A DNA stretch of 41,347 nt from CAZHFW01 sp964531675 (lineage in GTDB: Bacteria; Planctomycetota; Phycisphaerae; Phycisphaerales; UBA1924). Position numbers and translations under genes: made by a program. Where the stretch lies: the NCBI GenBank assembly GCA_964531675.1, contig CAZHFW010000031.1:1-41347 (forward strand), in the 5' to 3' direction. Below, piece after piece: positions 38,893 through 41,347 of this stretch (position 1 is the stretch's first letter; each line of letters begins with the position of its first letter). The notes below the pieces were generated by a model. It did not search any database, was not told the origin of the DNA, and worked only from the letters and a program-made list of their open reading frames with translations.

Positions 38893-39822
38893 TCAGCCCG
38901 CGTTCACGCCCGAACGCCAGGCGCCAGGCCGTCCCATGCTCCGGAGCTTCGGGCTCGAGACCGCCTTGGGCCCGATCCAGTCGTACAGGGTCCGGATCGA
39001 CGAGGCCAGCACCGCTTCGGTTTCGGGCAACGGGTGATCGGCGTCCGCATTGGCCGCAAGCCACGCACGGTCGTGCTCGAAGACCGCGTATCCGTGGTGG
39101 CCCATGCCCGCCAGCCGCGTGATCGTCTCGCGCTGCGCCGACGCAAGGGAGGCATCGCCCTCGCCCAGAGCGCACGGCACGCCGTGGTCAAGCGCCTTGA
39201 GCTTCACGCTCGCCAGGCGATCACCCAGCGCGTTCACGCCGTTGATCGGATCCTCACCGGACGCGATCGCGACCGGGATCGAGTACGCCGCCTGCAAGAT
39301 CGGGCTGTTCACGCGGTCGATGATCTCCGCCAGATCCGTCGCGGTCCCGAACGATCCGCCGTTCTCGATCAGCACGCGGACTTCGGTGTTTCGAGCGGTC
39401 GCGACCGCAAGCTCCAGGCGGTCGACGATGCGATCAAGCCCGCGCTTGCGGCTCTCCGCCCCGTGCAGCTCGAACGCGAACACGCGCACGAACCGGGCAT
39501 TGATCTGCTCCGCGAGCTTCACCGCGGACTTGGTCTCGCGGATCGGACGATCGTTGTCGCTGATGACCAGGCCGATCAGCGGCGGCTCAACCGGACGATC
39601 GAACCGAACCGAGGTCGCCAGCCCGCAGATCTCCACGCCGCGCTCATCAAACAGCGCTGAGGTCTTGCTCGGCGCCGTCAGGAACGGATCGCACGCGATC
39701 TGCGTCGAGCCATCACCGAACGTGCGGAGCTCCACGCCCAGCGCGCCGATCTCGCCCGCGACCGCGGCGATCTTCTCGAGCGTCCAATCCGGGCAGGCGA
39801 CAGTGCTGAATGCTGGCTTCAT
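38893..39822 (-). CDS. Sugar phosphate isomerase/epimerase-like TIM barrel protein
   Basis: A 309-residue AP_endonuc_2/xylose-isomerase-like barrel: MKPAFSTVACPDWTLEKIA start, GALGVELRTFGDG (26-38), RFVRVFAFELHG (around 110), VRVLIENGGSFGTATDLAEII (around 147-167, with the metal-site Glu in IENGG), and LKALDHG...CALGEGD. These are features of inosose/sugar isomerases and epimerases; substrate unknown. The start ATG at 39822 has AAGGA about 11 nt upstream. A promoter (TTGACG, 16 bp, TAGGAT) lies 110-135 bp upstream. It is transcribed alone; the gap to 38726 has no gene, only a small TCCCC-GC-GGGGA palindrome. Confidence 0.82.
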   Translation of the reverse strand: MKPAFSTVACPDWTLEKIAAVAGEIGALGVELRTFGDGSTQIACDPFLTAPSKTSALFDERGVEICGLATSVRFDRPVEPPLIGLVISDNDRPIRETKSAVKLAEQINARFVRVFAFELHGAESRKRGLDRIVDRLELAVATARNTEVRVLIENGGSFGTATDLAEIIDRVNSPILQAAYSIPVAIASGEDPINGVNALGDRLASVKLKALDHGVPCALGEGDASLASAQRETITRLAGMGHHGYAVFEHDRAWLAANADADHPLPETEAVLASSIRTLYDWIGPKAVSSPKLRSMGRPGAWRSGVNAG

Positions 39823-39929
39823 GGATCTCGACGTCCTTGTGCGATGTCGGCCGGATTACTCGCGGCCCTGCTCGCCCTTCCGAACCCCTGAAGAAACCCG
39901 ATCGGCAGGGTCGTGCGGCGTGCGTCCTC

Positions 39930-39957
39930 ATCCTAGGGTTCCCGGCGCAGTCGTCAA
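39930..39957 (-). promoter_or_regulatory. Promoter of the sugar isomerase-like gene (TTGACG, 16 bp, TAGGAT)
   Basis: Minus strand -35 TTGACG (39952-39957; 5 of 6 consensus), 16-bp spacer and -10 TAGGAT (39930-39935; 4 of 6). This predicts a start near 39923 and a leader of about 100 nt. Confidence 0.55.
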
Positions 39958-40047
39958 AGCTCGCGCCCCACGTGGCCCGCACGCTACCCCCGCTGCATGC
40001 CCCACGCCTGATCCAGATGCGGTGGCCGGTCTCCACCCGCGTGCGGC

Positions 40048-40141
40048 ACCAGGGGAACCCCTCGAACACGCCGGTTTGTTGCAGGCACATCCCCAGTCGG
40101 ACCGAAGTCCGTAAGCCGGGGCATCCAGGCGATCCCCTGGT
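40048..40141 (-). ncRNA. Possible structured RNA with four nested stems
   Basis: The gap 39958-40211 holds no gene. Within it, complementary arms are nested: 40048-40056/40133-40141 (9 bp, ACCAGGGGA with TCCCCTGGT), 40069-40072/40128-40131, 40091-40094/40118-40121, and 40098-40102/40107-40111. Read on the minus strand the apical hairpin is CGGAC-TTCG-GTCCG, an ultra-stable UUCG tetraloop, favouring minus-strand RNA. A further hairpin GGTGG/CCACC is at 40021-40037. No known riboswitch motif was recognised. It could be a leader element of the isomerase gene if an upstream promoter exists. Confidence 0.35.
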
Positions 40142-40211
40142 TTGAGGGGTACGAACCCATCGGCCATGCGTTGGCGGAATGAGCCGTCGGCCGCTACCCT
40201 TGGAGTATCGA

Positions 40212-40430
40212 ATGCAGCGGAAGTCCCAACGACTCCCTCGTCTGCTCACCCTCGCCGCAACTGCTGGCGCCCTGTGGGCGTCCACCGGTTGCTCGACGGG
40301 TCCCTGCGCGGATTACGACCGCGTCCGTGGCATCGTGATCAAGGGTCGCGGAGCCGAGACGCCCGCGCCGGCCTCCAAGGACTCGCTGGCGCTCACGCCC
40401 GCAGCCGAGACCACCCCCACCAATCAGTGA
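40212..40430 (+). CDS. Small lipoprotein candidate
   Basis: A 72-residue protein. The N-terminus has basic residues, a hydrophobic stretch and Cys (LLTLAATAGALWASTGC), so C27 is a plausible lipidation site though -3 is Ser. After it comes STGPCADYDRVRGIVIKGRG and a Pro/Ala/Thr-rich tail. No family is recognised. The ATG at 40212 has GGAG 6 nt upstream, which decides it against the ATG at 40179. TACCCT lies just before the ribosome site, perhaps its -10. Confidence 0.6.
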   Translation: MQRKSQRLPRLLTLAATAGALWASTGCSTGPCADYDRVRGIVIKGRGAETPAPASKDSLALTPAAETTPTNQ

Positions 40431-40521
40431 TTCTCAGTCGACCGGCGGACCATCCCCGCCCCGCGGGTAGGCTCACGCGCCGACTGGTTGTACCCTCGGG
40501 CTCCCTTTGCGGAGCACCGAC

Positions 40522-41347
40522 TTGAGTCACAACCCCCACGCGTCCAGCCAACCCCCCCACGCCAGCTCGCCCAGCGGCCACCCGGGCGGGATGCACACCG
40601 ACCTTCACGGGAAGCTCGACTACTCCCAGTACCTCGGCCTGGACACGCTGCTCAGCGCCCAACGCCCCCTGTCGTCGCCGGTCCATCACGACGAGCTGCT
40701 GTTCATCATCCAGCACCAGACCACCGAGCTCTGGTTCAAGCTCGTCGTGCACGAGCTCCGGGGCGCCATCGAGTGCATCCGCAAGGACGACCTCGAGCCC
40801 TGCTTCAAGATCCTCGCCCGCGTGAAGCACATCCAAACCCAGCTCCTCCAGCAATGGAGCGTGCTCGCGACGCTCACGCCGAGCGAATACGTCCAGTTCC
40901 GTCACGTGCTCGGCCCCGCCAGCGGCATCCAGAGCTGGCAGAACCGCCTCATCGAGTTCCTCCTGGGCAACAAGGACGCCCGCATGACCGCGGTCTTCAA
41001 GCACCGCGGCCCCATCTACGACGAACTCGAAGCGGCCCTGCACGCGCCCAGCCTCTACGAGGAATACCTCATCCACCTGGCTCGTCGCGGCCTTCCGGTG
41101 CCCAAGGAAGTCATCGAACGCGACTTCTCCAAGCCCCGCGAGGCCCACCCGGGCGTCGTCGCGATGTTCAAGGGCATCTACGAAGACCCCACCCGCTTCT
41201 GGGATGAGTACGAGATGTGCGAGAAGCTCGTCGACATGGACGAAGCCCACACACTCTGGCGCTTCCGGCACATGAAGGTGGTCGAACGCATCATCGGCTT
41301 CAAGCGCGGCACCGGCGGCACCGACGGCGTGAACTACCTCAAGCACG
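40522..41347 (+). CDS. kynA: Tryptophan 2,3-dioxygenase, truncated by the window end
   Basis: A 275-residue open portion. It shows LDYSQYLGLDTLLSAQRP, HDELLFIIQHQTTELWFKLVVHEL (heme/substrate pocket), SGIQSWQNRLIEFLLGNK, and TLWRFRHMKVVERIIGFKRGTGGT, where H250 is the probable proximal heme ligand. It opens the indole ring of Trp to N-formylkynurenine. The start is taken as TTG 40522-40524 because GGAG lies 7 nt upstream (40511-40514); the ATG at 40591 lacks a proper spacing. The added N-terminus is His/Pro/Ser-rich. Only the last part of the protein is missing. Confidence 0.93.
   Translation, partial: MSHNPHASSQPPHASSPSGHPGGMHTDLHGKLDYSQYLGLDTLLSAQRPLSSPVHHDELLFIIQHQTTELWFKLVVHELRGAIECIRKDDLEPCFKILARVKHIQTQLLQQWSVLATLTPSEYVQFRHVLGPASGIQSWQNRLIEFLLGNKDARMTAVFKHRGPIYDELEAALHAPSLYEEYLIHLARRGLPVPKEVIERDFSKPREAHPGVVAMFKGIYEDPTRFWDEYEMCEKLVDMDEAHTLWRFRHMKVVERIIGFKRGTGGTDGVNYLKH

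Noticed and set aside
39958..40211. Known riboswitch or housekeeping RNA (cobalamin, SAM, ZTP, tmRNA, RNase P, SRP)
   Set aside because: None of the conserved core sequences I know for these families is present on either strand; kept only as an unassigned structure.
40393..41346. Minus-strand frame of 317 codons at the right end
   Set aside because: It is antisense to tryptophan 2,3-dioxygenase, whose motifs are clear on the plus strand.

Overview
The window is GC-rich and tightly packed, and it looks like chromosome from a planctomycete of the Phycisphaerae/Phycisphaerales type. This rests on several exported proteins: one with a PSA/PEP-CTERM-like tail (ends PSAIALLGLGG...GRRRR), one with a C-terminal cysteine-flanked dockerin-like EF-hand pair, and one carrying an LEPR-like N-terminal motif (FEPLESRQMMAG). 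A pseudopilin operon and GTG/TTG starts fit the same picture. I see no rRNA, CRISPR, insertion sequence or phage gene. The species call is inference.

Layout. 1-5.8 kb is metabolic: a quinone oxidoreductase, a short ribosome hibernation factor, a two-gene operon of a class I/II aminotransferase and glycerate 2-kinase, and a lone dehydrogenase E2. 5.8-7.6 kb holds a small exported Lys/Ala-rich protein and a dockerin-like secreted protein. 7.6-13.7 kb is a probable operon of a giant DUF748/AsmA-like envelope protein and an Lhr-like DEXH helicase. 13.8-18.3 kb has an old yellow enzyme, a secreted cyclophilin with CARDB and WW-repeat (propeller-like) parts, and the PEP-CTERM-type protein, with two intrinsic terminators bracketing a possible small RNA. 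A tRNA-Val(CAC) lies at 18.6 kb.

18.8-27.5 kb is an eleven-gene minus-strand operon for a type II secretion/type IV pilus-like machine. In transcription order it encodes a PilZ protein, GspE ATPase, GspF platform, GspG major pseudopilin, minor pseudopilins H, I and J, a short K/PilX-like protein, a fused PilM-PilN-like protein, a PilO-like and a PilP-like protein. No secretin or prepilin peptidase is present here.

27.6-29.7 kb is rpsB-tsf, with a highly structured rpsB leader and an attenuator-like set of mutually exclusive hairpins between the two genes. 29.7-36.4 kb has a Gfo/Idh/MocA-type and an SDR dehydrogenase on the minus strand, then on the plus strand a large solute-binding protein, pyruvate kinase and CinA. 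36.4-37.1 kb has an Nfu-type scaffold and CsrA, whose leader carries a perfect stem-loop displaying GGA in the loop. 37.2-39.8 kb has an apparently inactive transglutaminase-fold protein and a sugar phosphate isomerase/epimerase-like protein. 39.9-41.3 kb has a structured, possibly RNA-coding interval, a tiny lipoprotein candidate and the start of tryptophan 2,3-dioxygenase.

The main regulatory pattern is that genes heading their own transcription units without a Shine-Dalgarno repeatedly have a TAnnnT hexamer 5-8 nt (mostly exactly 6 nt) before the ATG, as expected for leaderless mRNAs. Genes inside operons, or with longer leaders, have clear GGAG-type sites. Several longer-leader promoters share a TTGCCC/TTGCCT-type -35. 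No function was confirmed by database search; product names come from recognised motifs and protein length.
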